Positions 1-9,633 of a stretch of DNA of 64,000 nucleotides are shown in pieces. The stretch comes from Pythium myriotylum (Eukaryota; Oomycota; Peronosporomycetes; Pythiales; Pythiaceae). The notes below the pieces were generated by a model. The model did no database searches. It was given only the letters and a program-made list of their open reading frames with translations, and was not told the DNA's origin. The stretch spans positions 744,001 to 808,000 of the forward strand of contig JALJCQ010000028.1 of assembly GCA_023091665.1 (NCBI GenBank), given 5' to 3'. The translations under genes were made by a program, and so were the position numbers. Numbering within the stretch: the stretch's first letter is position 1; each line of letters starts with the position of its first letter.

Positions 1-1245
1 CAGAGCATCGACGGCACGTGGCTCAAACTCGCACTCGCGCGTCGTGTGCCCCAGTTGCCCGTGGCGGCCGTTGCCCCATGTGAAGAGCTGTCCGTCAGTT
101 CCGAGCGCCGCCGAGTAGCTACCGCCCGCAAACACTTTGGTCCAGACGACGCCTTCAGGTCGTGGCACGAGACACGGCGAGTCGCTGCTCTCTCTGCGGT
201 CGTGCCCAAGCCCGAGCTGACCGTGGGCATTGAGTCCCCACGAGTAAATGTCACCGCTCGCAGTCACAGCAAGCGCGTGGGCTGCGCCGGCCGCAAGCGC
301 TCGAAACGGCGAGCCATCTGATGCTGAAGGGGCCAGTTGTCGCGGCTTGCGGTCCGTCTTTTCGTTGTCTCGGCCTGTGATGCCGGCCACGCGCTCGCCC
401 CAACGCCAGAGACTGCCGTCGGCGAGTAGCGCCACTGTGAACCTGTCCCCACAGGCCACATCCGCGCACTTAGGCTTACCGAGTAATGCACCGACGAACT
501 TTGGCCATGCGCATATGCCGTTGCGCAAACGGTCGATCGCGGCAGGCAGCGAAGACGAACCCAATCCAAGTTGTCCTTCAAAATTGCGACCCCACGCGTA
601 CAGATCCCCGCGATCCGTGAGAGCGATCGAATGGTACAAGCCGCAAGAAACCTTGGAGAAGAAGAGCTCGCTGGGCGCGTGCACGCGCCGTGGGTGGCAC
701 ACGCTCGAGACGCTGTGGAGTGGCTCCTCGCGGTCTTCAAACTGGTTACCCGCCTCGTCGGCCTCGGGCGTCACACTGTATTGCTTGGACACAGCAGCAG
801 ATCGTGGTGTGAGAGTGACCGCGTGCCAGGAGCTAGCGACCTGCCCTAGCTCGCCGGCCGTGAGCGAGCCATCGCGGCGTGCCCACGAGTACAAGTTACC
901 GTCGAGCGAGAGTGCGACGCGGTGCTGCGCTCCGAAGGCGACGTGCTGGACGCGGACGGCGCCTTTGAGCCTGAGCGTCACGATCTCTTGCTCGAGCACT
1001 TGGCTGCGGTCGCGACTCTGCTGCCAGTCGAGCTCCCAGGCGTCAACGACTGCGACAAACTGACCGCGACCACCGAAAATGCCTCGGATGCGTCGACCTT
1101 GGAGAGCCTCGTGGGGCGCGACGCGACCGCCGGAGACAGCTCCGCTCGCGTAGACGACGCCGTGCGCACCCTCGCGCAGTTGCCCACGAGATCGCGGCGG
1201 TGCCAGCGCCATGAGGCTCAACGGAGACCGTCGGTTGGGACACAT
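1..1245 (-). CDS. RCC1-repeat (beta-propeller) protein, 3' part outside window
   Basis: The minus strand reads open from an ATG at 1245 to the window edge without a stop, about 415 codons. The translation shows repeated RCC1 blades: NLYSWARRDG, DLYAWGRNFEGQLGLG, SLWRWGERVAG, DIYSWGLNAHGQLGLG and LFTWGNGRHGQLGH, each followed by the usual ...A.G..HS.AL type strand. RCC1 repeats form seven-bladed propellers that act as Ran guanine exchange factors or as protein-binding modules; which applies here cannot be told. A second in-frame ATG at 1212 (MALAPPRSRG) is an alternative start; a TGA lies in frame just upstream of the 1245 ATG. The gene runs in the same direction as the ABC transporter behind it, with 177 bases between. 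The C-terminus is lost at the window edge. Confidence 0.85.
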   Translation of the reverse strand, partial: MCPNRRSPLSLMALAPPRSRGQLREGAHGVVYASGAVSGGRVAPHEALQGRRIRGIFGGRGQFVAVVDAWELDWQQSRDRSQVLEQEIVTLRLKGAVRVQHVAFGAQHRVALSLDGNLYSWARRDGSLTAGELGQVASSWHAVTLTPRSAAVSKQYSVTPEADEAGNQFEDREEPLHSVSSVCHPRRVHAPSELFFSKVSCGLYHSIALTDRGDLYAWGRNFEGQLGLGSSSLPAAIDRLRNGICAWPKFVGALLGKPKCADVACGDRFTVALLADGSLWRWGERVAGITGRDNEKTDRKPRQLAPSASDGSPFRALAAGAAHALAVTASGDIYSWGLNAHGQLGLGHDRRESSDSPCLVPRPEGVVWTKVFAGGSYSAALGTDGQLFTWGNGRHGQLGHTTRECEFEPRAVDAL

Positions 1246-1422
1246 GACGCTTCAGCTACCTTTGCTGCTTGTGTAGCGATGGGAGGTTCCTGGAATTTTA
1301 CGGGAATGGTCGGTGAAGGATGAACCGCTACGTCCTTTCTCGTGTCCATTAATCCATTTGTCAATTCACATAGTTCTTTCTATACATTTACGCATCTCCA
1401 GCACTCCGTCGAGATACGAGGT

Positions 1423-4400
1423 CTACCGCTTGGTGTGGTTGACGTAGCGCAGCGAGAGCAGCGTGAAGAGCGCCAAGGCCGCGATGAATGCGACAGTCAC
1501 CGCGACGTCACGGCCCATGTTGTCGTAGTCCATGTGGAAGACTTGCTTGATGAACTCGGAGACTGTGAGGCCGCTGCGCACGGTCGGCGGAGGGTTAAGC
1601 ACGGGCTTGCAGGCCAGGTCGTTGGGAGACTTGCAGTTACCAAACACGATAGTAGCGAGCGCCTCGAGCGAGTAGCGCTGTGGCGTGATCTGGTAGAGCC
1701 ACTTGTAACCCTGGGGAATGGCCGAGGCCGGTGGGTTGAAGCCCACGAAGAGACTCCAGATGGAGATCACAAGCACGCCCATGCCCGTGGCCACTTCAAT
1801 CGACGGCATCGCGAACGCGAGGAACATGCCGAGATATGTCATCACAAGCAAGAACAGCGAGGTGTTGAACCAGTAGAAGAGGAAGTCGCCCAAGCCCTGG
1901 AAGCCCACGAGCCAGTAGTGTGTGGCCGTGAAGAGCAGCGCACTTGCGACGACGTACGGAATCTCGATGAAGAACGCGCCGACGAAATACCACAACGCGT
2001 TGTACGTCTGGCTCGCTCGCTCTCGATAGAAAGCAGCTCGGTCTTCGCCAAGCACGGGCACGCCGCCACTGAACGCGATGAAGCCACTGAAGAGCGTCGT
2101 CATGAACACCATCGCCACACCTCCGCTGATGCCCTGGTAGCTCTGGTACTCGACAGTGCAGTAAGTGATCCCGAAGATAAGTCCCATCGAAAACTGAACG
2201 CCCAGGCGCGTCAAGTTATACGACGCTGTGCGCCAGTACATCGACACGAAACGGCCGATCAAGAACTTTGCCTGCGTGTAGTTGGAGGCTGCGCGCTTCT
2301 TCGAGAACGTCAAAGGCGTGGTGCCAGGGGCTGGGCGTGTCATACAGTCTTGGTCGAGCATGTAATCGAGCTGGGTCTTCTTAATGCTCCTGTCAAAGAT
2401 CTCAGCAAAATCTGTCGTCTGGCCGGCCGTGTTGCCTACGCCAGCACCGATGGCTTCAAGCATCCATGTCGCCGGGTTGTAGTCCGCGGGGAGTGGCGAG
2501 ACGCCATCAATCGACTGGAGATAGTTGACCAGCTCACGTGCATTCTTCCCGAGCTCGCCAAAGTATACCGTGTACCCTCCGCGCTTGAGCAGCAGCAAGC
2601 TGTCGAACACCTGGAACACCTCAGCCGACGGCTGGTGGATCGTGCACACCACCGTCACGCCCGTGCTCGCAACCTTGCGCACGCTGTCCATGATCAGCTT
2701 AGCCGAGCGCGCGTCCAACCCACTCGTTGGCTCGTCCAAGAACAACACACTGGGACGCGCTGCCATCTCAACTCCGATCGTGAGACGCTTCATCTGCTCC
2801 ACGGAACTGCCACGGACAATCTTGCCAGCAATCGGACGCAACTCGAGCAAGTCGAGACACTCTTCCACCCAGTCGTACTTGTCGCTGTCGGGAATATCTC
2901 GGTCTTGGCGTAGGAACGCACTGAACGTGATTGCCTCCCGGAAGGTCGACGCTTCCGAGTGAATATCCATCTGCTCGCAATAGCCCGTGCTGCGCTGGAT
3001 CGCGAGAGGAGTTGCATCAAAGCCATTCAGCAAAATCTGTCCTCGAATTTCGCCGCCAGTCTTGCGTCCTGCGATAACGTCCATGAGCGTCGTCTTGCCC
3101 GCCCCTGAACTGCCCATGAGAGCGGTGATGGTGCCTGGCGTAGCAAACCCGCTGATTCCCTTGAGCAAGTCGAGCCCTTCCTTCGGGTTCTGAGGGTTCG
3201 GCACCGTGTACCAAAGGTCCTTGAAGGCAAGAGTCACCGGGACTACTTTGCGCTCGCGGCTCTTCACTTCCAACATGATCTCACTGTTTGAGCCTCCACG
3301 TGGGGTCTGTGCCAGCGTGTACTCGGATCCGGTGCTCGACGGGCTTGAAAACGATGAGCGCGGCATGTTGTTGTCATCGCTCTTGGTAAGATCGCTGTTC
3401 TCGGGCTGCTCGAATCGATGATATTCCATGTAGTACCATGAGAGCGACAGCAGTAGGACGTACATCCCACCAACGTAGGCGAAGGTGAGCCAGATCCAGA
3501 ACTTTTCGGTCTTGAGCCCGACCAGCTCGAGCGAGTAGATACCCATATTCTTGCCGTAGGCGGCCTTGTAATCGATGCCGTCGTAGACTGGGACGTCGAA
3601 GTCGCTTGTCGTGTACTGGTTGATTGCGAGGGCACGCATTGACCACGACATCGGGTCAATCCAGTATATCCACTTGAGAGCATCAGGCATCTGAGTCTCG
3701 CTGATCGCGAAACCGGCGTAGAGAACGACGAACGTCAACAGGATCAGTGAGATCGGGTTTGCAACCGTGAGGTTCGGAGTCGACGCCGAGAAGAAGAAGA
3801 ACAGCGACGTGAAAGCCATCGATGAGATCAAGAGGATCAGCTCAAAGATGATGTAAGATGTAATCGAGGAGTCGAGCCCGCACATCCAGTATATCATGGA
3901 GCCGAAAACAAGAGTCTCAGCCACAGCGAGAGGTAGCTGATTGAGCGAGAACGCCATGATATACGATGCCGTGCGGTAGAAATTAGCCCCGCGCTGCTTG
4001 TAGAAGACGTCGCGAGCGCTAAAGAACGTCGGAATCTGTGCAAACTGCCCGAACGACAAGAACATCACGGCCTGGAAGAGCACGCCCAAGACGATCTGAA
4101 CTTGTTTGGGATCGATCTGCCAGAACACGGAGCCGTTGATAAGACCCATCAAGACGACCATCACGACTCGACTCGCGATGAACGGCGTGTTTCGCCAAGT
4201 GACCTTTGCTTGGTGGCGGAGAAGCGTCATCATACTCGCCGTGACAGACTGGTGGAACTCGGGGACGTTATCGAAAAAGTCCTCTCGGTCTTTGATAAGC
4301 TGCGGATCGAGCGGGGAACTGAGGTCCTCGAGCATAGCATGGTAGACCATCGACTGCTCGTACGCGTCCGCGAGCTCAGAAGCCTTGCGAGGGTACTTTG

Positions 4401-5550
4401 AGCCTTCGGGGCGCCCTTTTTCGTATTGGTGCTGCTGGTGCGTGCCAATATCAAGCAAAAAGTCTGCGGCATCACGGTCGTCGGGCCGCTTGAACCCAAG
4501 GCCCTCGACGTACTCGATCGCGTAATCCTGTGGACCGTGGTAAATCACAAGGCCCTGATTCAAGATCAGCACATAGTCAAACAATTCAAAGACCTCTGGC
4601 GACGGCTGGAGCAACGAAATCACGACGGTTTTTCGTAGTTTGCGAGCCAGACTAAGCTGTGTCTTGACGATGTCAAAAGTCGCAGCACTGTCGAGCCCCG
4701 TGCTAATCTCATCCATGAACGTCACCACCTTGTTCCCGAACTGCATTTCGCCGGTCGTCACACGCTTGCGCTCTCCTCCTGACACGCCTCGTGCCATCGC
4801 GTCACCGACAGTCGTGTCTTTGCAAATGTCGAGACCGAGCTGCTCGATCACAATTTCTGGGTAGTGCTTGACCCATGCGCGCGCGGCTTCAAGGGCCTCT
4901 TCGTTCTCCGTCGGCGTGCCACGCGTGTATTGGTCGGCTGCATGCTTGGATAGCTCACCCCCGCAGCACTCGTGGGCAAACTCAAGTGTCTCCTGGACAG
5001 TGAGAGTTGGGAAGTGGAAGTCGCGCTGGGTCACGTAGGACACGAACTGCGGGAGGCGACGACGAACTTCCTTGCTGTCCGCGCCATTGTATAGCATCTC
5101 GCCTTCTATCTTGCAGTTCTTGCCGAGCGGGAAGCGCCCACTCAGAATCTTCATCAACGATGACTTACCGGAGCCGGCCTGCCCAAGCACGAGTGTCATC
5201 GTACCCGGCTTGAAGACACCGTTGACGTTCTTTAGAATGTGCTTGGTCACCTTGGTCTTCTTGGCCGACATACCGCTGAAGCTGTGGAGGACGGCATTTG
5301 GAAGCGTTGGAAGGATGTCCTCGTGCTCATCCTCAGTCGAGACAACAACCTCGGCTGTGATAGAGAGGTTCTTGAAGCGAACCTCCATCTGCGGGAGTCC
5401 ACGACCGAGACCGGCCTGCAGTTTCGAGGAGATGTGCTCGTGGAGTGCATCAGGGCCGTGCTTCATGAGAGCCTTGCCGCTGGAGTAGTCGATGGTCGGG
5501 TTGTCATCGTACGGTTTGTCCAGCATAGGTAGATCGAGATCGGTATTCAT
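1423..5550 (-). CDS. Full-size PDR-type ABC transporter (ABCG family), 1375 aa
   Basis: Drug/lipid-type efflux pump of the plasma membrane with the reverse layout NBD1-TMD1-NBD2-TMD2 typical of pleiotropic drug resistance proteins. NBD1 has Walker A GQAGSGKS (residues ~123-130), signature VSGGERKR (~256-263), Walker B VVTFMDE (~275-281) and D-loop STGLDSA. NBD2 has Walker A GSSGAGKT (~812-820), a divergent signature SVEQMKR (~914) and Walker B VLFLDEPTSGLD (~932). The divergent second signature is normal for this family. Two blocks of hydrophobic segments follow the NBDs, and length is as expected. I chose the ATG at 5550 (MNTDLDLPML); the frame stays open 129 bases further upstream but only to a TTG. 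Its first 328 codons and upstream region are duplicated at 6377-8185. Confidence 0.93.
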   Translation of the reverse strand: MNTDLDLPMLDKPYDDNPTIDYSSGKALMKHGPDALHEHISSKLQAGLGRGLPQMEVRFKNLSITAEVVVSTEDEHEDILPTLPNAVLHSFSGMSAKKTKVTKHILKNVNGVFKPGTMTLVLGQAGSGKSSLMKILSGRFPLGKNCKIEGEMLYNGADSKEVRRRLPQFVSYVTQRDFHFPTLTVQETLEFAHECCGGELSKHAADQYTRGTPTENEEALEAARAWVKHYPEIVIEQLGLDICKDTTVGDAMARGVSGGERKRVTTGEMQFGNKVVTFMDEISTGLDSAATFDIVKTQLSLARKLRKTVVISLLQPSPEVFELFDYVLILNQGLVIYHGPQDYAIEYVEGLGFKRPDDRDAADFLLDIGTHQQHQYEKGRPEGSKYPRKASELADAYEQSMVYHAMLEDLSSPLDPQLIKDREDFFDNVPEFHQSVTASMMTLLRHQAKVTWRNTPFIASRVVMVVLMGLINGSVFWQIDPKQVQIVLGVLFQAVMFLSFGQFAQIPTFFSARDVFYKQRGANFYRTASYIMAFSLNQLPLAVAETLVFGSMIYWMCGLDSSITSYIIFELILLISSMAFTSLFFFFSASTPNLTVANPISLILLTFVVLYAGFAISETQMPDALKWIYWIDPMSWSMRALAINQYTTSDFDVPVYDGIDYKAAYGKNMGIYSLELVGLKTEKFWIWLTFAYVGGMYVLLLSLSWYYMEYHRFEQPENSDLTKSDDNNMPRSSFSSPSSTGSEYTLAQTPRGGSNSEIMLEVKSRERKVVPVTLAFKDLWYTVPNPQNPKEGLDLLKGISGFATPGTITALMGSSGAGKTTLMDVIAGRKTGGEIRGQILLNGFDATPLAIQRSTGYCEQMDIHSEASTFREAITFSAFLRQDRDIPDSDKYDWVEECLDLLELRPIAGKIVRGSSVEQMKRLTIGVEMAARPSVLFLDEPTSGLDARSAKLIMDSVRKVASTGVTVVCTIHQPSAEVFQVFDSLLLLKRGGYTVYFGELGKNARELVNYLQSIDGVSPLPADYNPATWMLEAIGAGVGNTAGQTTDFAEIFDRSIKKTQLDYMLDQDCMTRPAPGTTPLTFSKKRAASNYTQAKFLIGRFVSMYWRTASYNLTRLGVQFSMGLIFGITYCTVEYQSYQGISGGVAMVFMTTLFSGFIAFSGGVPVLGEDRAAFYRERASQTYNALWYFVGAFFIEIPYVVASALLFTATHYWLVGFQGLGDFLFYWFNTSLFLLVMTYLGMFLAFAMPSIEVATGMGVLVISIWSLFVGFNPPASAIPQGYKWLYQITPQRYSLEALATIVFGNCKSPNDLACKPVLNPPPTVRSGLTVSEFIKQVFHMDYDNMGRDVAVTVAFIAALALFTLLSLRYVNHTKR

Positions 5551-6376
5551 GGCGACTCCCTCGTTTATATCGATGCTAACGCGATCGTCTACGTCACTTG
5601 CATCGGCTGGAGACGGCAAGTTGGAGAGTAAGACGCTCGAAAGCAATCTGAGTGTATTTACGGCCTCGGTGAAAGACAAAGCCAGTAGGTGTCAGTGATT
5701 CGCCTTTTGCCTTCGAGCGTCATCAGGTTTGTTGGGCTACGTACCTTTGTCTCCGAAGGCAACAAGAGCGAGCTGGTTATGTTTCGTACGAATCGTCCGC
5801 AGTGGTAAACAATGGCTTTTTTGTATGTGGAAGTTGTGTTTTTTTGTGATCCATGAGGTTATTTTCGTGCTGGCAAGGGTGGGAGTTGACGTTACAATAT
5901 TGGGCGCGACTCATCTCGACAGGGTGTTTACCATTTACACGCCAGGCTAATCACCATCAATCTCAACAAGGTGTTGCACTTGCTCGTTCTGAACCACAGC
6001 GAGAGCTCAGCTTCAGGACCTTTATTACCGTAAATCCAGACCTCAGTGAAAAAGTGAAAGCCTAGATTTACGGTAATGAAGATGCCTGATAGATGATGCA
6101 GCTCTCGATCCGCATTTAGTGCCGATTGTGTGCGGCAGTGCTCCTGATAAAGTCTTGGCGGATTGTCGAGCAGACGAATAGCGAAGTGTGCTGAAAAACA
6201 GTGCCCACTATCCCGTTTCGTTTCGAAGTGAAGTCCTGACCGCTAACCCTCTATCCGGCGCCGAAATCATCCTAACTGGGCCAGATACTCTCGCGTCTCG
6301 GAAACCTTCTGGGGTGAGAAGAATCAGCAAGCGTCACTTCGACTTCCTCCAGCTTCTTCTAGCTTTTCCGAGGGTC
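4568..6376. repeat. 1809-bp direct tandem duplication, copy A
   Basis: This segment and 6377-8185 are the same length and appear identical wherever I compared them. It covers codons 1-328 of the full ABC gene plus 826 bases upstream. The junction at 6376/6377 joins ...GAGGGTC to AGCACATAG...; the left flank of copy A is CAAGATC, so the two parents share only the bases TC. That fits a recent end-joining or replication-slip tandem duplication rather than transposition. Confidence 0.95.
6020..6081. repeat. Foldback: 17-bp inverted repeat upstream of ABC gene (copy A)
   Basis: Arms 6020-6036 and 6065-6081 match at 16 of 17 positions (CTTTATTACCGTAAATC against the complement of GATTTACGGTAATGAAG), with a 28-nt spacer. 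It could be a short non-autonomous transposon remnant or a regulatory cruciform; I cannot decide. The core ATTTACGGTA recurs in the palindrome at 16595-16644. Confidence 0.75.
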
Positions 6377-7359
6377 AGCACATAGTCAAACAATTCAAAG
6401 ACCTCTGGCGACGGCTGGAGCAACGAAATCACGACGGTTTTTCGTAGTTTGCGAGCCAGACTAAGCTGTGTCTTGACGATGTCAAAAGTCGCAGCACTGT
6501 CGAGCCCCGTGCTAATCTCATCCATGAACGTCACCACCTTGTTCCCGAACTGCATTTCGCCGGTCGTCACACGCTTGCGCTCTCCTCCTGACACGCCTCG
6601 TGCCATCGCGTCACCGACAGTCGTGTCTTTGCAAATGTCGAGACCGAGCTGCTCGATCACAATTTCTGGGTAGTGCTTGACCCATGCGCGCGCGGCTTCA
6701 AGGGCCTCTTCGTTCTCCGTCGGCGTGCCACGCGTGTATTGGTCGGCTGCATGCTTGGATAGCTCACCCCCGCAGCACTCGTGGGCAAACTCAAGTGTCT
6801 CCTGGACAGTGAGAGTTGGGAAGTGGAAGTCGCGCTGGGTCACGTAGGACACGAACTGCGGGAGGCGACGACGAACTTCCTTGCTGTCCGCGCCATTGTA
6901 TAGCATCTCGCCTTCTATCTTGCAGTTCTTGCCGAGCGGGAAGCGCCCACTCAGAATCTTCATCAACGATGACTTACCGGAGCCGGCCTGCCCAAGCACG
7001 AGTGTCATCGTACCCGGCTTGAAGACACCGTTGACGTTCTTTAGAATGTGCTTGGTCACCTTGGTCTTCTTGGCCGACATACCGCTGAAGCTGTGGAGGA
7101 CGGCATTTGGAAGCGTTGGAAGGATGTCCTCGTGCTCATCCTCAGTCGAGACAACAACCTCGGCTGTGATAGAGAGGTTCTTGAAGCGAACCTCCATCTG
7201 CGGGAGTCCACGACCGAGACCGGCCTGCAGTTTCGAGGAGATGTGCTCGTGGAGTGCATCAGGGCCGTGCTTCATGAGAGCCTTGCCGCTGGAGTAGTCG
7301 ATGGTCGGGTTGTCATCGTACGGTTTGTCCAGCATAGGTAGATCGAGATCGGTATTCAT
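6334..7359 (-). pseudogene. Truncated ABC transporter copy (N-terminus + NBD1 only, 341 aa)
   Basis: Codons 1-328 match the full ABC gene from its ATG through the end of NBD1 (Walker A, signature, Walker B and the SLLQPSPE switch region all present). After FELFDYVL the frame runs across the duplication junction into what was upstream non-coding DNA and adds 13 new residues, TLGKARRSWRKSK, before a stop. No membrane segment remains, so it cannot be a transporter. It keeps a complete copy of the duplicated promoter and also the original distal upstream sequence, so it may be transcribed. If translated it would be a free nucleotide-binding domain. I call it a pseudogene by structure; expression is unknown. 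Confidence 0.85.
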
Positions 7360-8185
7360 GGCGACTCCCTCGTTTATATCGATGCTAACGCGATCGTCTA
7401 CGTCACTTGCATCGGCTGGAGACGGCAAGTTGGAGAGTAAGACGCTCGAAAGCAATCTGAGTGTATTTACGGCCTCGGTGAAAGACAAAGCCAGTAGGTG
7501 TCAGTGATTCGCCTTTTGCCTTCGAGCGTCATCAGGTTTGTTGGGCTACGTACCTTTGTCTCCGAAGGCAACAAGAGCGAGCTGGTTATGTTTCGTACGA
7601 ATCGTCCGCAGTGGTAAACAATGGCTTTTTTGTATGTGGAAGTTGTGTTTTTTTGTGATCCATGAGGTTATTTTCGTGCTGGCAAGGGTGGGAGTTGACG
7701 TTACAATATTGGGCGCGACTCATCTCGACAGGGTGTTTACCATTTACACGCCAGGCTAATCACCATCAATCTCAACAAGGTGTTGCACTTGCTCGTTCTG
7801 AACCACAGCGAGAGCTCAGCTTCAGGACCTTTATTACCGTAAATCCAGACCTCAGTGAAAAAGTGAAAGCCTAGATTTACGGTAATGAAGATGCCTGATA
7901 GATGATGCAGCTCTCGATCCGCATTTAGTGCCGATTGTGTGCGGCAGTGCTCCTGATAAAGTCTTGGCGGATTGTCGAGCAGACGAATAGCGAAGTGTGC
8001 TGAAAAACAGTGCCCACTATCCCGTTTCGTTTCGAAGTGAAGTCCTGACCGCTAACCCTCTATCCGGCGCCGAAATCATCCTAACTGGGCCAGATACTCT
8101 CGCGTCTCGGAAACCTTCTGGGGTGAGAAGAATCAGCAAGCGTCACTTCGACTTCCTCCAGCTTCTTCTAGCTTTTCCGAGGGTC
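6377..8185. repeat. 1809-bp direct tandem duplication, copy B
   Basis: Second copy of 4568-6376. Its right end at 8185 (...GAGGGTC) continues into GCCAAGATG, presumably the original upstream flank of the ABC gene. The absence of visible differences between copies argues for a very young event or for ongoing conversion. Confidence 0.95.
7829..7890. repeat. Foldback: 17-bp inverted repeat upstream of truncated ABC copy (copy B)
   Basis: Arms 7829-7845 and 7874-7890, exactly 1809 bases from the copy at 6020-6081 and carried along by the duplication. Confidence 0.75.
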
Positions 8186-8542
8186 GCCAAGATGCGACCC
8201 TTTACGGGAGCCAAGAGCCGCTGGCTTGAGTGCAGAAAATCGCAATGAAGTTAACAAGTCATATTGTATTACGATAGACTTCATTTCATCATCACCCTTG
8301 ACTATTGACTTTGACTGTGAGGTCCGCTGGATCACACTATTCGACTTGATTTCATCATCATGATTATCTAGCACCCCCGGTTGCTTGCCGTGTGTAAACC
8401 TAGTCACGCGGACAGCAATTACAGCCTTGGAGACGTTGGGATGAAAGCCTAGGTGCATAGTTACGTGTTTAACTTGCGCACAGAAAGGACAGCGTCACGA
8501 ACCAGCAAGTGACGGCCGAGCGCACGAGACTCTCATGCGCTC

Positions 8543-8600
8543 GGTCGTGGTTCGAATCCACATACTCTCATGATGAGAGTATGTGAATTCGACCATGTCC
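8543..8600. repeat. Imperfect 29-bp palindrome containing a Pol III B-box-like sequence
   Basis: Left arm 8543-8571 and right arm 8573-8600 pair, with a perfect inner 13 bp (CACATACTCTCAT / ATGAGAGTATGTG) around a single G. The left arm contains GGTTCGAATCC, a perfect B-box (T-arm) sequence. Just upstream, CGAGCGCA...TGCGCTCG (8518-8545) could fold as a second stem. No acceptor stem can be built, so this is not a tRNA gene; a tRNA-derived SINE relic is possible. Confidence 0.6.
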
Positions 8601-9202
8601 ACAAGACACACACGGCTGTTTTTCAGAGAGAGGTCATATTCTCGAGCAAAATCCGCAAGCTGGTCTCATAAAAGACGGTTAGGGATATGAAGCAGCAGTA
8701 TTCAGGCGACTTCGAGCGACTTCGATCCATTTGAGAGCGACGCAAAGACCCTTCATTAACGCGTGGGACCCCATCCATCCAGGGCTCTCCAAAAAAGTAT
8801 TGTTATTGAAATATTGTGAATATTGTCCGAGACAATAATTGATTGTTCGCCCCTGGCAATATACCTATGGTATTGAAAGGGTCACTCAGTGACCAATTTT
8901 AGAGCCAAATCTCGTCTCTGAAGCGGATGTTGCAGAGAACCTGGTCGAAAAGGGAGTGGGACAATAAGCTGTGAAACGCCTCGTGTGGCTTGTATGTGCC
9001 ACGAAGCATGTGTACTCGAAGTTCTGGCCTCTGCATTGATCTGGAGTCGTCGGTAGTGGCATCTCCCGATGGCATGTTCGGTGTCACTGTACTACGTAAG
9101 AAGGTGAGCCATTTTCTCACTAAAGCAGCTCTTCCACCGCGCATATTAAACACTCCGCGCCCCGGCGTGTCAGCAGCACGTGGTCGGTGAGGCAGAGGTC
9201 AT

Positions 9203-9252
9203 GCCTTCTGAATGTCTCATTTAAGCTGATGGATGCCATCCATTCAGAAGGC
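9203..9252. repeat. 12-bp perfect inverted repeat with nested hairpin
   Basis: GCCTTCTGAATG (9203-9214) and its exact complement at 9241-9252 are 26 bases apart. The spacer ends in ATGGATGCCATCCAT, itself a small palindrome. Function unknown; possible foldback element remnant. Confidence 0.7.
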
Positions 9253-9356
9253 TCATTCGATTGATACCTCAGTCTTTCTTTTCAAGTACAATGGTGTCCA
9301 GGGCGATTAGAGCTTTTTGAGCTATGAGTGGTTCAGAATGACATGTGGTTCTCGAG

Positions 9357-9380
9357 GATGACGATGATGATGATGATGAT
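9357..9380. repeat. GAT/GAC trinucleotide microsatellite
   Basis: Eight trinucleotides, GATGAC followed by six GAT, in non-coding sequence. Confidence 0.9.
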
Positions 9381-9535
9381 AAAGTCTATTGAGTTCAACT
9401 AGTGGTTCTCGAGGAGTCGTCAAACTCCCCAGACACCTCCCAACAACTCGAGGATGCACTAATTACATTGGTGCATGAACACGTATTCTTTTGAGATCAA
9501 AAGCCCGCACGACCACGAATCTTCTCGTCAAAGGT

Positions 9536-9633
9536 TTACTTGCTTTTGGAAGTCCCATACTAGTGAAGCAGCGGTTCGGTCTCGTTACTTGCTTCGGGAA
9601 GTCCCGTATTAGCGAAGTAGCGGTGCAGTCTCT
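9536..9633. repeat. Diverged tandem pair of a 49-bp unit over the glucosidase stop
   Basis: Units 9536-9584 and 9585-9633 align along their whole length with about ten differences. The second unit contains the last codons and stop of the GH1 gene (tail ETAPLLR then TAA); the first, downstream on the minus strand, encodes a matching ETEPLLH then TAG. The 3' end of the gene, including its dileucine tail, was therefore tandemly duplicated. Confidence 0.8.

Larger units (their letters stand above)
8186..9608. other. Intergenic stretch, no confident gene
   Basis: This 1.4-kb stretch separates the ABC locus from the glucosidase gene. It holds several small inverted repeats (listed separately, plus GGTCACT/AGTGACC at 8880-8894), an AT-rich patch at about 8800-8880 and a GAT microsatellite at 9357-9380. 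Two minus-strand reading frames, 8168-8458 and 8899-9153, have protein-like composition but match no family I recognise. They may be transposon remnants. Confidence 0.6.

Noticed and set aside
1342..2913. 523-codon plus-strand ORF
   Set aside because: It is the antisense shadow of the ABC transporter; composition is rich in H, E and R as expected from the reverse of a GC-rich coding sequence.
5551..5679. Longer N-terminus of the ABC protein (MSFTEAV...)
   Set aside because: The upstream start is TTG, not ATG; the first in-frame ATG is 5550, and known relatives begin at a similar place.
8486..8575. tRNA gene around the B box
   Set aside because: No acceptor stem and only a 4-bp T stem; better explained as a palindrome or relic.
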